Assembly (NCBI GenBank): GCA_021414185.1
Contig: JAIOOZ010000511.1
Span: 1 to 6,016 of the forward strand
Direction: 5' to 3'
Length of the DNA: 6,016 nucleotides
DNA from: Betaproteobacteria bacterium
GTDB lineage: Bacteria > Pseudomonadota > Gammaproteobacteria > Burkholderiales > SG8-41
Position numbers and translations under genes: made by a program. Below, piece by piece: positions 1 through 5,539 of the stretch (position 1 is the stretch's first letter; every line of letters starts with the position of its first letter). A model generated the notes under the pieces. The model was not told the DNA's origin. It saw only the letters and a program-made list of their open reading frames with translations, and ran no database searches.

Positions 1-106
1 CGGAAATGCGACCATCTACGATCAGTATGGCGGACTCGTTCAGCAATGGATTTTTCAAATCACCGCTGAAGAGTTCTCCGATATTGTTGATGAGAATACT
101 GCCCAT
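1..106 (-). CDS. Enamidase-like amidohydrolase, N-terminal fragment (cut by window edge)
   Basis: Reading the minus strand from an ATG at 106-104 gives 35 uninterrupted codons running off the window's left edge, beginning MGSILINNIGELFSGD and ending near ILIVDGRIS. This is the typical N-terminal beta-strand region of metal-dependent amidohydrolases (a KNIG-x-x-x-SGD stretch, then I-x-V-x-DG-x-I). It closely resembles the start of enamidase from nicotinate-fermenting Eubacterium as I remember it. That enzyme hydrolyses 1,4,5,6-tetrahydro-6-oxonicotinate to 2-formylglutarate and ammonia in the cytoplasm. The metal-binding HxH motif and catalytic Asp would lie outside the window, so catalysis cannot be confirmed. 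The start is chosen because homology begins there; a GGGG run at 115-118 is a weak ribosome binding site, 8 bases upstream. The gene diverges from the MmgE/PrpD gene at 348, which suggests a shared control region. It could also be another amidohydrolase, such as a dihydroorotase-like or imidazolonepropionase-like enzyme. Confidence 0.75.
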   Translation of the reverse strand, partial: MGSILINNIGELFSGDLKNPLLNESAILIVDGRIS

Positions 107-201
107 GTGCTGTGCCCCATGCTGAATGATTTTCAATATGACGAATGCTACACACGAAAAGTTGTCAAGTCCATGCAGAATGGGCGGCCAAATAGACCAG
201 T

Positions 202-226
202 GCGATCTCGTATAATTCTGAGACGC
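202..226 (+). promoter_or_regulatory. Putative -10 element within an inverted repeat (possible operator)
   Basis: A consensus TATAAT lies at 211-216. It is flanked by GCG-A-TCTC (202-209) and GAGACGC (220-226), which are complementary apart from one extra A. At 17-base spacing the -35 position reads CCAAAT (188-193), a poor match, so activator dependence is plausible. Transcription would start near 223, about 125 bases before the ATG at 348. A regulator bound to the repeat would overlap the -10 box. The hexamer is seen directly; the promoter and operator functions are inference. Confidence 0.35.
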
Positions 227-333
227 TGCAACTGGTGCCGGTTCGGACCACCGTCGTCACGTGCGATTGTAAAAATTCGTCCGCTCGTTGGCAGCTCGAC
301 GCGCAGTTTCTCAATACAAATCACCAAGTAAAC

Positions 334-338
334 AGGAG
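334..338 (+). promoter_or_regulatory. Ribosome binding site of first MmgE/PrpD gene
   Basis: AGGAG lies 9 bases before the ATG at 348. It supports this start over the later in-frame codons. Confidence 0.8.
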
Positions 339-347
339 AGCAGCTGA

Positions 348-1757
348 ATGAGCACCAGGGAACTAGCGGAATGGGTGTCGTCGTTGTCGTACGACGATTT
401 GCCGGAATCGACCATCTTGAAAGCCAAATCGGTGGTCTTCGATTGCCTTGGCGCTAGTATCTTTACCGGCTGCCGCAAGCAATGGGGCAAGACCATTGCA
501 GAATATGCGTCGATCCACGGCGGCGGTCAGCCCGAAGCGACGATAATCGCGTCTGGCGGGCGCAAGACCCTCGCTTCGCAGGCTGCCCTCGCCAACGGAA
601 CGATGGCCGAAGGATTTGAACTCGGAGACGTGCATCCCGGCACGGCGACCCGGCCATTTCCCATGATCCTTCCGGCTGCGCTGGCGCTGGCAGAAACGCG
701 GAAGCGATGCGGCAAGGCCCTCATCGAGGCGATTGTTGCCGGGTACGAAGTCAACACCCGCATTGCCACCGCCATTGCAATATCACAGCGGGGGCGCCCG
801 ATGCTCAGCCGGGGACTTTATGTACCTTCGCTGATTGGAACTTTCGGCGGCACGGCTGCGGCAGGCAAGGTAATCGGTTTGCCCGTGAAGGAGATGACCT
901 GGGCCTTTGGCATCGCCGGTGCTTTGACCGGCGGGTATTTCCAGGGGCATGAGGAAGGTGCGTGGACGCGCCGGCTGAATGGCGGCATGACGCCCTCCCG
1001 CGCCGTCACTGCCGCGCTGCTCGGCGAGCGGGGCTTTGTCGGCCCCGAACGTCCGCTGGAAGGCGAGTACGGGTTTTACCGCGTATTCGCCAATGGCGAG
1101 TACGATCCGCAAGTCCTCGTCGATGGGTTGGGGCAGTCGTACAAGATCGAGGAAACCTGGCTCAAGACCTATCCGATGAACTCCACGCTCCATTCTTCAG
1201 CCGAAGCGCTGCTGACGCTGATCAAGGCCAACGGTCTGCGTCATGCCGACATCGCCGAAATCAAGGCGTCGTTCCTGGAATATGTGCCGATTCTGTCGAA
1301 GAAAGACGTCAAGACCGTCGTGTCCGCGCAGTTCAGCATGCCCTTTGCCCTGGCGGTGGCAGCGGTGCGCGGCAAGGTTACGGTGGACGAGTTCGAGGAA
1401 AAGGTCCTGACCGATACGGACGTTCTGGCGATGATCCAGCGCGTGAATTGCGCATATGACGCAGAGCTCGTCGCGCGTGCCGGGCTGGGAAGCCAACCTG
1501 GACGTGTAACCGTGACTATGCGCGACGGACGCAGTTTCACGCAGGAAGTTCTTTATCCCAAGGGGCACCCCAAGAATCCTATGAACGTTGATGAACTAAA
1601 GGCAAAGTTCAAAGGCCTCACTGCCGGTTTCGTAAGCGAGACCGATTGCGACCGGATCTACGATCTGGTCATCAATCTCGACACCGCTTCCGACATTGCG
1701 CCGATCATGGAGTTGTGCGGAGCGCCGCATCCAGAGCGACCAGTGCGAGCAACGTAG
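348..1757 (+). CDS. MmgE/PrpD family protein, divergent active site (paralogue 1)
   Basis: This 469-residue protein is of normal length for the MmgE/PrpD family, cytoplasmic enzymes that include 2-methylcitrate dehydratase, cis-aconitate decarboxylase and iminodisuccinate epimerase. Family landmarks are an N-terminal helical domain with NGTMAEGFELGD (83-94), LPAALALAE (108-116), VAGYEVNTRIA (130-140), GEYGFYRVF (239-247) and KTYPMNSTLHSSAEAL (273-288), then a small alpha/beta lid domain and a C-terminal helical return. Compared with the paralogue at 2875-4296, several conserved polar residues are changed: His to Glu88, His to Arg102, His to Tyr158, Lys to Arg208 and His to Asn211. Lys273 and His282 are kept. 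It may therefore act on a different substrate, do a different reaction, or have lost the usual chemistry. It is the first gene downstream of the divergent promoter region and 123 bases from the solute-binding protein gene. Family is certain; substrate and reaction are unknown. Confidence 0.9.
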   Translation: MSTRELAEWVSSLSYDDLPESTILKAKSVVFDCLGASIFTGCRKQWGKTIAEYASIHGGGQPEATIIASGGRKTLASQAALANGTMAEGFELGDVHPGTATRPFPMILPAALALAETRKRCGKALIEAIVAGYEVNTRIATAIAISQRGRPMLSRGLYVPSLIGTFGGTAAAGKVIGLPVKEMTWAFGIAGALTGGYFQGHEEGAWTRRLNGGMTPSRAVTAALLGERGFVGPERPLEGEYGFYRVFANGEYDPQVLVDGLGQSYKIEETWLKTYPMNSTLHSSAEALLTLIKANGLRHADIAEIKASFLEYVPILSKKDVKTVVSAQFSMPFALAVAAVRGKVTVDEFEEKVLTDTDVLAMIQRVNCAYDAELVARAGLGSQPGRVTVTMRDGRSFTQEVLYPKGHPKNPMNVDELKAKFKGLTAGFVSETDCDRIYDLVINLDTASDIAPIMELCGAPHPERPVRAT

Positions 1758-1821
1758 GCCGGCGTATCGCGGTTACATGCATTTTCCTGGGACGACTCGT
1801 TTGACGTCGCGCTCAATCCCG

Positions 1822-1850
1822 TTAACGAAGTCTGACAACGAGCTTAGATT
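1822..1850 (+). promoter_or_regulatory. Weak candidate promoter for the solute-binding protein gene
   Basis: TTAACG (1822-1827) and TAGATT (1845-1850) each match 4 of 6 consensus bases and are 17 bases apart. The stretch is AT-rich compared with the genes around it. A start near 1857 would leave a short leader of about 25 bases containing the ribosome binding site. Matches this weak are common by chance, so the gene may instead be transcribed from upstream. Confidence 0.25.
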
Positions 1851-1868
1851 ATTTTGCGTTGATAGACC

Positions 1869-1874
1869 GAGGAG
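1869..1874 (+). promoter_or_regulatory. Ribosome binding site deciding a GTG start
   Basis: GAGGAG ends 6 bases before the GTG at 1881, ideal spacing. The in-frame ATG at 1890 would be 15 bases away, too far. This favours GTG as the start. Confidence 0.75.
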
Positions 1875-1880
1875 AAATTA

Positions 1881-2855
1881 GTGAAAGCTATGAATCGCGT
1901 TATGGTTGCGTTATTTGGTTTGCTGTTGCTGCTGGCGGGCGGCAGCGTACTGGCTCAACAGGACTATCCCACTAAGCCGATTCGCTTCATTGTGCCTTTC
2001 GCGCCGGGTGGAGGGACTGATTTCGTCGGGCGACTGGTGGCGCAGAAGCTTGGCGAAAGACTCGGTCAACAGCTTGTGATAGACAACCGCGCCGGTGCGG
2101 GAGGCGCGATCGGCAGCAATATGGTCGCAAAAGCCGCTCCCGACGGCTATACGCTGCTGCTCGGCATGGTCTCGCCGCTGGCCATCAACCCCAATCTCGA
2201 ACAGGTGCCATACGACCCAGTGCGCGATTTCAGCGCAGCGAGCCTGCTGGCATCCTCCTATCATGTGCTGGTCACTCATCCGTCGCTGCCGGTCAAGTCG
2301 GTGAAAGACCTGATTGCGCTCGCGAAGGCGCGCCCGGGGCAAATCAATTACGCCTCGGCCGGCGCCGGCACCAATCTTTTTCTCATCGGAGAATTATTCA
2401 AGTCGGCCACACATACCGACATCGTGCATATCCCGTACAAGGGCACGGCGCCCGCGGTGGTTGCAATCTTGTCGGGCGAATCGCAAATGATGTTCGGCGG
2501 GATCACGGGTGTCATGCAGCACGTCAACAGCAATCGTCTGCGGGCCATCGCCATGACCAGCCCGAAGCGGTCCCCATTGATGCCGCAGGTCCCGACACTG
2601 ATCGAGTCCGGTTTGCGCGGCGTGGACGTCGGCTCCTGGTACGCTCTACTGGCCCCAGCGAAGACGCCCCGTTCGATACTTGATCGCATCAGTCAAGAAC
2701 TGGCGCAGCTCGCCGCACAGCCTGACTACCGCCAGGAAATGGAGAGGCAGGCCTTCGAAACCTTGTCCAGCACGCCCGATCAGTTCGCGCCTTTCATGAA
2801 GGCGGAACTCGAAAAATGGGCGAAGGTCATTAAGACCGCAGGGATCAAGCAGTAA
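1881..2855 (+). CDS. Bug/TctC-family tripartite tricarboxylate transporter solute-binding protein
   Basis: The product is a 324-residue periplasmic binding protein of the Bug (TctC) family, which captures small carboxylates or amides for tripartite tricarboxylate transporters. Translation starts at GTG. Residues 1-25 form a Sec signal peptide: basic start (Lys2, Arg6), hydrophobic core LFGLLLLLAGG, and likely cleavage after VLA25 before QQDYP. The mature start is the family hallmark YPTKPIRFIVPFAPGGGTD (29-47), followed by VIDNRAGAGGAIG and APDGYTLLLG. Further family features are INYASAGAGT, HIPYKGTAPA, the region around LMPQVPTLIESG, and a C-terminal helix with FMKAELEKWAKVIKTAGIK. Length is typical. 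No TctA or TctB membrane subunit lies in the window, as is usual for the many orphan Bug proteins of Burkholderiales. The 19-base gap to the next gene indicates co-transcription with the second MmgE/PrpD gene. The ligand cannot be read from the sequence; a carboxylated substrate of the neighbouring enzymes is likely. Confidence 0.93.
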   Translation: MKAMNRVMVALFGLLLLLAGGSVLAQQDYPTKPIRFIVPFAPGGGTDFVGRLVAQKLGERLGQQLVIDNRAGAGGAIGSNMVAKAAPDGYTLLLGMVSPLAINPNLEQVPYDPVRDFSAASLLASSYHVLVTHPSLPVKSVKDLIALAKARPGQINYASAGAGTNLFLIGELFKSATHTDIVHIPYKGTAPAVVAILSGESQMMFGGITGVMQHVNSNRLRAIAMTSPKRSPLMPQVPTLIESGLRGVDVGSWYALLAPAKTPRSILDRISQELAQLAAQPDYRQEMERQAFETLSSTPDQFAPFMKAELEKWAKVIKTAGIKQ

Positions 2856-2874
2856 CACGGGGCGCGCGATATTT

Positions 2875-4296
2875 ATGGAAAATCTGGCAAATCAATCGTC
2901 ACGGCACGCGGAGCGGTTCGTCGAGTTTGTGCTTTCCATGGGTCGCGACGAGATTCCGCAGCGCGTGATCCAGCAGGCGAAGGCATGCATTCTTGACAGC
3001 ATAGCCTGTGGCCTGTTCGGTTCCCGGCAACCTTGGGGCGAGATCATGGCCAGCAACACAGTGGCCGAGAGCGCTGAGGGCCCGTGCACGGTCCTCGGCT
3101 ACCCCAATACCCTGGCCGCGGCTCCTGCAGCCTTGGTCAACGGTACGGCGATCCATGGGTACGAGCTTGACGACTTGATCGTCGGCGCCGTCGTGCATCC
3201 CGGCGCAGTAATCCTCCCTGCGGCGCTAGCGGCATGCGAGCTCTCGAATGCGTCGGGTTTAAAACTTTTGCTGGGCGTTATTGCAGGGTATGAGGCGATG
3301 GCCCGCCTAAGTCTCGCGCTCGGCGCCGAACCATCGCAGCGCGGGTTCCACGTCACGGCAGTGGTAGGTCCGATTGGTGCGACGATCGCGGCAGGTGTAA
3401 CCATGGGCTTGGCAAAAGACGATTTGCTCGCCGCAGTCGGGCTTGCCTGCTCGGCTTCGTCAGGCATCAAGAGCTTTGCTGGAGGCAGCGGGGGAGGTAT
3501 GGTCAAGCGCATGCACGCAGGGCGTAGTGCGGAGGCGGGCGTGCGCATGTGCCAGCTTGCGGTACGGGGATTTTCCGGGCCGCGCGCCGCAATCGACGGC
3601 CGGTTCGGCCTGCTCGAAGTTTTTGGGGGGAAGACTGCGAACGCTGAGAGACTGTGCGAGCGTCTCGGCGATCATTGGGCGACTGACGATATTTGGGTAA
3701 AGCTCTATCCGATGTGCGGCGGTATTCACACGGCAGCGCAGTTGCTGGAGCAATTACGGGGAGACGTACCTTTGCGCGCCCGAGACATCGCTGCCGTGCG
3801 TGTAGGCGTCAGCAAATTCGCGGCGAAAAACAATGGAGACCCCGCGCCAGTCGATACCATGGGCGCGCAATACAGTATTCCGTACTGCGCTGCCGTAGCA
3901 TTGCTTGCGGACCCGAAGGACCCCGCGATGTTTTCAGATAGTGCGATGGCACGCCCTGAATTTCGCGAAGTCGCAAGCCGGGTCGCCCTATTCGTGGATG
4001 ACAAGGCCGAATCCGTCTATCCGAATCAACTGGGTGCCAGGGTCGAATTGCACTTAACCGGAGGCGAGATTCGTACTTCCGTCGCCCTTGATGCCCATGG
4101 CACGCCGGCAGACCCATGCAGCGACGCCGAGCGACGCGAGCGGTTTCTCAAGTTGGGCTCCGCAGCGCTTCCTCCTGCGACATTGAAAAGACTCCTGGAC
4201 GTCATCCAGCGACTTGATGCGCTGCCTGCGATTGGGCTTGTCACCGATGCTTTGCGGGAAAGTGCGGACGGTGTGGCGCCGACGAGCGGTGCATGA
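2875..4296 (+). CDS. MmgE/PrpD family protein with canonical active-site residues (paralogue 2)
   Basis: This 473-residue cytoplasmic enzyme belongs to the MmgE/PrpD family of dehydratases, epimerases and decarboxylases acting on short di- and tricarboxylates. The first domain contains NGTAIHGYELDD (89-100), VVHPGAVILPAALAACE (106-122), IAGYEAMARL (136-145), RGFHVTAVVGPIGAT (156-170), GMVKRMHAGRSAEAG (208-222) and FGLLEVFGG (244-252). KLYPMCGGIHTAAQ (276-289) leads into the lid domain. His94, Asp99/Asp100, His108, His159, Lys211, His214 and Lys276 sit where the family, including cis-aconitate decarboxylase, usually has its active-site residues. It is therefore probably active. The ATG has only a weak GGGG (2859-2862) 12 bases upstream and lies 19 bases after the transporter gene's stop, so translation may be coupled. 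It is clearly a diverged paralogue of the protein at 348-1757, not a recent copy. Calling it 2-methylcitrate dehydratase would over-reach, because no prpB or prpC partner is visible. Confidence 0.92.
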   Translation: MENLANQSSRHAERFVEFVLSMGRDEIPQRVIQQAKACILDSIACGLFGSRQPWGEIMASNTVAESAEGPCTVLGYPNTLAAAPAALVNGTAIHGYELDDLIVGAVVHPGAVILPAALAACELSNASGLKLLLGVIAGYEAMARLSLALGAEPSQRGFHVTAVVGPIGATIAAGVTMGLAKDDLLAAVGLACSASSGIKSFAGGSGGGMVKRMHAGRSAEAGVRMCQLAVRGFSGPRAAIDGRFGLLEVFGGKTANAERLCERLGDHWATDDIWVKLYPMCGGIHTAAQLLEQLRGDVPLRARDIAAVRVGVSKFAAKNNGDPAPVDTMGAQYSIPYCAAVALLADPKDPAMFSDSAMARPEFREVASRVALFVDDKAESVYPNQLGARVELHLTGGEIRTSVALDAHGTPADPCSDAERRERFLKLGSAALPPATLKRLLDVIQRLDALPAIGLVTDALRESADGVAPTSGA

Positions 4297-4345
4297 TTGT
4301 AAACTTAAGATCACGCTGGCGCAAAATGAGGGCTGCAATTTTTGC

Positions 4346-4383
4346 TAGCGTCATTAGCTTCGCGAGCGGGTAGTTTGACGCTA
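4346..4383. repeat. Perfect 8-base inverted repeat, 22-base loop
   Basis: TAGCGTCA (4346-4353) is the exact reverse complement of TGACGCTA (4376-4383). The loop holds a further 3-base pairing, GCT (4357-4359) with AGC (4365-4367). No T tract follows on either strand, so a regulator binding site or RNA stem fits better than an intrinsic terminator. Confidence 0.5.
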
Positions 4384-4442
4384 AATTCACGGTTGGCACG
4401 AACTCTCGCGCGAATATCCGTAATATATGGCACTCCGGAAAA

Positions 4443-4468
4443 ATTGCTATTGGCATTGGCTGAGCAAT
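4443..4468. repeat. Hexamer triplet inside a 6-base inverted repeat
   Basis: ATTGCT, ATTGGC and ATTGGC stand end to end at 4443-4460. ATTGCT (4443-4448) also pairs with AGCAAT (4463-4468). This could be a protein-binding site upstream of the oxidoreductase gene; at this length it could also be chance. Confidence 0.35.
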
Positions 4469-4513
4469 CACCGTCCGCGGCGCAGTGTCGCCTGCCCTTC
4501 AGACTTAAGCGGA

Positions 4514-4533
4514 GTAGGATTGTCCTCTCCTAC
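4514..4533 (+). promoter_or_regulatory. Hairpin immediately upstream of the oxidoreductase start
   Basis: GTAGGA (4514-4519) and TCCTAC (4528-4533) can form a 6-base stem with an 8-base loop, ending 9 bases before the ATG at 4543. The only AGGA in the leader lies inside the stem and 23 bases from the ATG. Close to the start there is only GAG at 4537-4539. The hairpin could bring the AGGA nearer to the start codon or block ribosome entry; both roles are inference. Confidence 0.35.
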
Positions 4534-4542
4534 ATTGAGTAA

Positions 4543-5517
4543 ATGTTAAACACCGCGATCGTCGGCCTCGGGCGCTGGGGCAAAAACTTTGTCGAAGCCG
4601 TGCAAGGCAAAAGCGACCGCATACGCTTCGTGCGCGGCGTTGACGCGGCGCCGGACAAGTTGCGCGACTTTGCGGCCAAGCACGGCTTTGGCCTCTGCAC
4701 CGATCTCGCGGAAGTGATGGCCGATCCCGCCATCAAAGCGGTGGTGCTCGCAACCCCGCATTCGCTGCACCGGCCCATGGTCGAAGCCAGCGCGCGCGCC
4801 GGCAAGCAGATATTCTGCGAGAAGCCGTTTGCGCTGAACCACGCCGACGCCGCGGCGATGGTGGATGCCTGCAATCGCGCGGGCGTCGTGCTCGGCGTCG
4901 GGCACTACCGGCGTTTCTGGCCGTCGATGGTGGCTTTGAAGCGCGCGGTGGATGCGGGCGAGCTAGGCCAGTTGCTGCACATCGAAGGCCATTTCAGTAA
5001 CGAGAATTCGAACAACACCGCCGGCACCTGGCGCGATTCGCCTGCGGAATCGCCGGGCGGCGGCATCACGGGCGCGGGGCTGCACGTGCTCGATGCCTTC
5101 CTCAATATTATCGGCCCGGTCAAAAAAGTGCGCGGCCAGTTGATTGTGCGCAAGGCGCCGCCGGTAGCGCGCGACGTCGCCAGCGTGATGCTTGAATTCG
5201 CCAATGGCGTGAGCGGCGCCTTCACCACGGTGCGTGCGACGCCGCTCTACTGGCGGGTGCACGTGTTCGGCGACCGCGGCTCGGCCGAGTCGATCAGCGA
5301 GAATGAATTGCAGATACACCGCAGCAACGCGCCGCCCGAGCGCATCGCGTTGGCGCCCGTCGATTCGCTGCGCATCGAACTGGAAGCCTTCGCCGACGCC
5401 GTCGACGGACGCGCGGCCTATCCGGTGAGCACCGCCGAGGTGCTGAGGACAGTCGCCACGTTCGAGGCCGTCATCAAGGCTCTCGAGACTGGCGCGACGG
5501 TCGAGATGAATAGTTGA
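4543..5517 (+). CDS. Gfo/Idh/MocA family NAD(P)-dependent oxidoreductase
   Basis: This 324-residue cytoplasmic protein has the two-domain Gfo/Idh/MocA layout. The N-terminal Rossmann fold opens with AIVGLGRWG (5-13), carries GVDAAPDKL after the second strand, and contains AVVLATPHSLH and the family signature EKPF (93-96, Lys94 catalytic). GVGHYRRFWPSM (118-129) leads into the C-terminal alpha/beta domain, where GGGITGAGLHVLD (172-184) occupies the position of the usual D-x-x-x-H-x-x-D catalytic stretch. His181 and Asp184 are present, but the residue four before the His is Gly177, not the Asp found in inositol dehydrogenase. The family oxidises or reduces sugar-like or other hydroxy/keto substrates. 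The ATG follows directly after an in-frame TAA at 4540-4542, so no longer form is possible. A strong Shine-Dalgarno is missing. It probably shares a transcript with the deaminase 22 bases downstream. Family is certain; substrate and cofactor preference are unknown. Confidence 0.93.
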   Translation: MLNTAIVGLGRWGKNFVEAVQGKSDRIRFVRGVDAAPDKLRDFAAKHGFGLCTDLAEVMADPAIKAVVLATPHSLHRPMVEASARAGKQIFCEKPFALNHADAAAMVDACNRAGVVLGVGHYRRFWPSMVALKRAVDAGELGQLLHIEGHFSNENSNNTAGTWRDSPAESPGGGITGAGLHVLDAFLNIIGPVKKVRGQLIVRKAPPVARDVASVMLEFANGVSGAFTTVRATPLYWRVHVFGDRGSAESISENELQIHRSNAPPERIALAPVDSLRIELEAFADAVDGRAAYPVSTAEVLRTVATFEAVIKALETGATVEMNS

Positions 5518-5526
5518 TCCACTTCA

Positions 5527-5534
5527 GGGGAGGA
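5527..5534 (+). promoter_or_regulatory. Strong ribosome binding site of the deaminase gene
   Basis: GGGGAGGA ends 5 bases before the ATG at 5540, the strongest ribosome binding site in the window. It implies efficient translation independent of the upstream oxidoreductase. Confidence 0.85.
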
Positions 5535-5539
5535 CGAAG

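Larger units (their letters stand above)
107..347. other. Divergent intergenic/control region
   Basis: These 241 bases separate the minus-strand amidohydrolase from the plus-strand MmgE/PrpD gene. They are richer in A and T than the flanking genes. They hold a perfect TATAAT at 211-216, an inverted repeat around it, and a possible leader hairpin at 233-250 (TGGT, bulged G, CCG, loop GTT, CGGACCA). They also hold a perfect minus-strand TTGACA at 168-163 that lacks a well-spaced -10 partner. One plus-strand frame is open throughout (positions 2-331), but its product is Arg-rich, resembles nothing I know, has no ribosome binding site and partly runs antisense to the amidohydrolase. I do not call it a gene. 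Confidence 0.6.
1758..1880. other. Intergenic spacer before solute-binding protein gene
   Basis: The 123 bases contain no terminator-like hairpin followed by a T run, so read-through from the gene before is possible. A weak sigma70-like pair and a strong ribosome binding site lie towards its right end and are listed separately. A TTGACG at 1801-1806 has no convincing -10 partner. Confidence 0.5.
4297..4542. other. Intergenic gap with several small inverted repeats
   Basis: This 246-base non-coding stretch separates the transporter/PrpD genes from the oxidoreductase/deaminase pair and is less GC-rich than the oxidoreductase gene. It contains GCAA-N3-TTGC (4335-4345), an 8-base inverted repeat (4346-4383), three consecutive hexamers ATTGCT-ATTGGC-ATTGGC (4443-4460) and a 6-base inverted repeat just before the next gene (4514-4533). 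A very weak promoter-like pair, TTGGCA (4393-4398) and TATCCG (4415-4420), has 16-base spacing. No hairpin is followed by a T run, so no intrinsic terminator is called. A TTG-initiated frame of 66 codons (4342-4542) is not supported as a gene. Confidence 0.55.

Noticed and set aside
140..168. Minus-strand promoter for the enamidase-like gene with perfect TTGACA at 168-163
   Set aside because: At 16-18 base spacing the -10 position reads ATTCGT, TTCGTC or TCGTCA, all poor. The nearest AT-rich match (CATATT) is 22 bases away.
2..331. Plus-strand open frame running through the left end and divergent region
   Set aside because: It partly runs antisense to the enamidase-like gene, has no ribosome binding site, gives an Arg-rich product with no recognisable motif, and would fill the promoter region.
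783..1193. Long minus-strand and alternative-frame open frames inside all five main genes
   Set aside because: These are shadows typical of GC-rich coding DNA. The plus-strand frames carry clear family motifs throughout and the shadows carry none.
348..4296. Methylcitrate-cycle operon (prpD annotation)
   Set aside because: No methylcitrate synthase, methylisocitrate lyase or prpR-like gene is present. Two diverged paralogues around a transporter gene do not fit that operon.
4376..4400. Intrinsic terminator after the second PrpD gene
   Set aside because: The 8-base stem is real, but no run of T follows it on the plus strand or on the minus strand.
4342..4542. 66-codon frame starting at TTG and ending directly before the oxidoreductase ATG
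   Set aside because: Rare start codon, only a fair upstream GAGGG, unrecognised low-information product, and it overlaps all the inverted repeats. Kept only as an alternative explanation for translation coupling.
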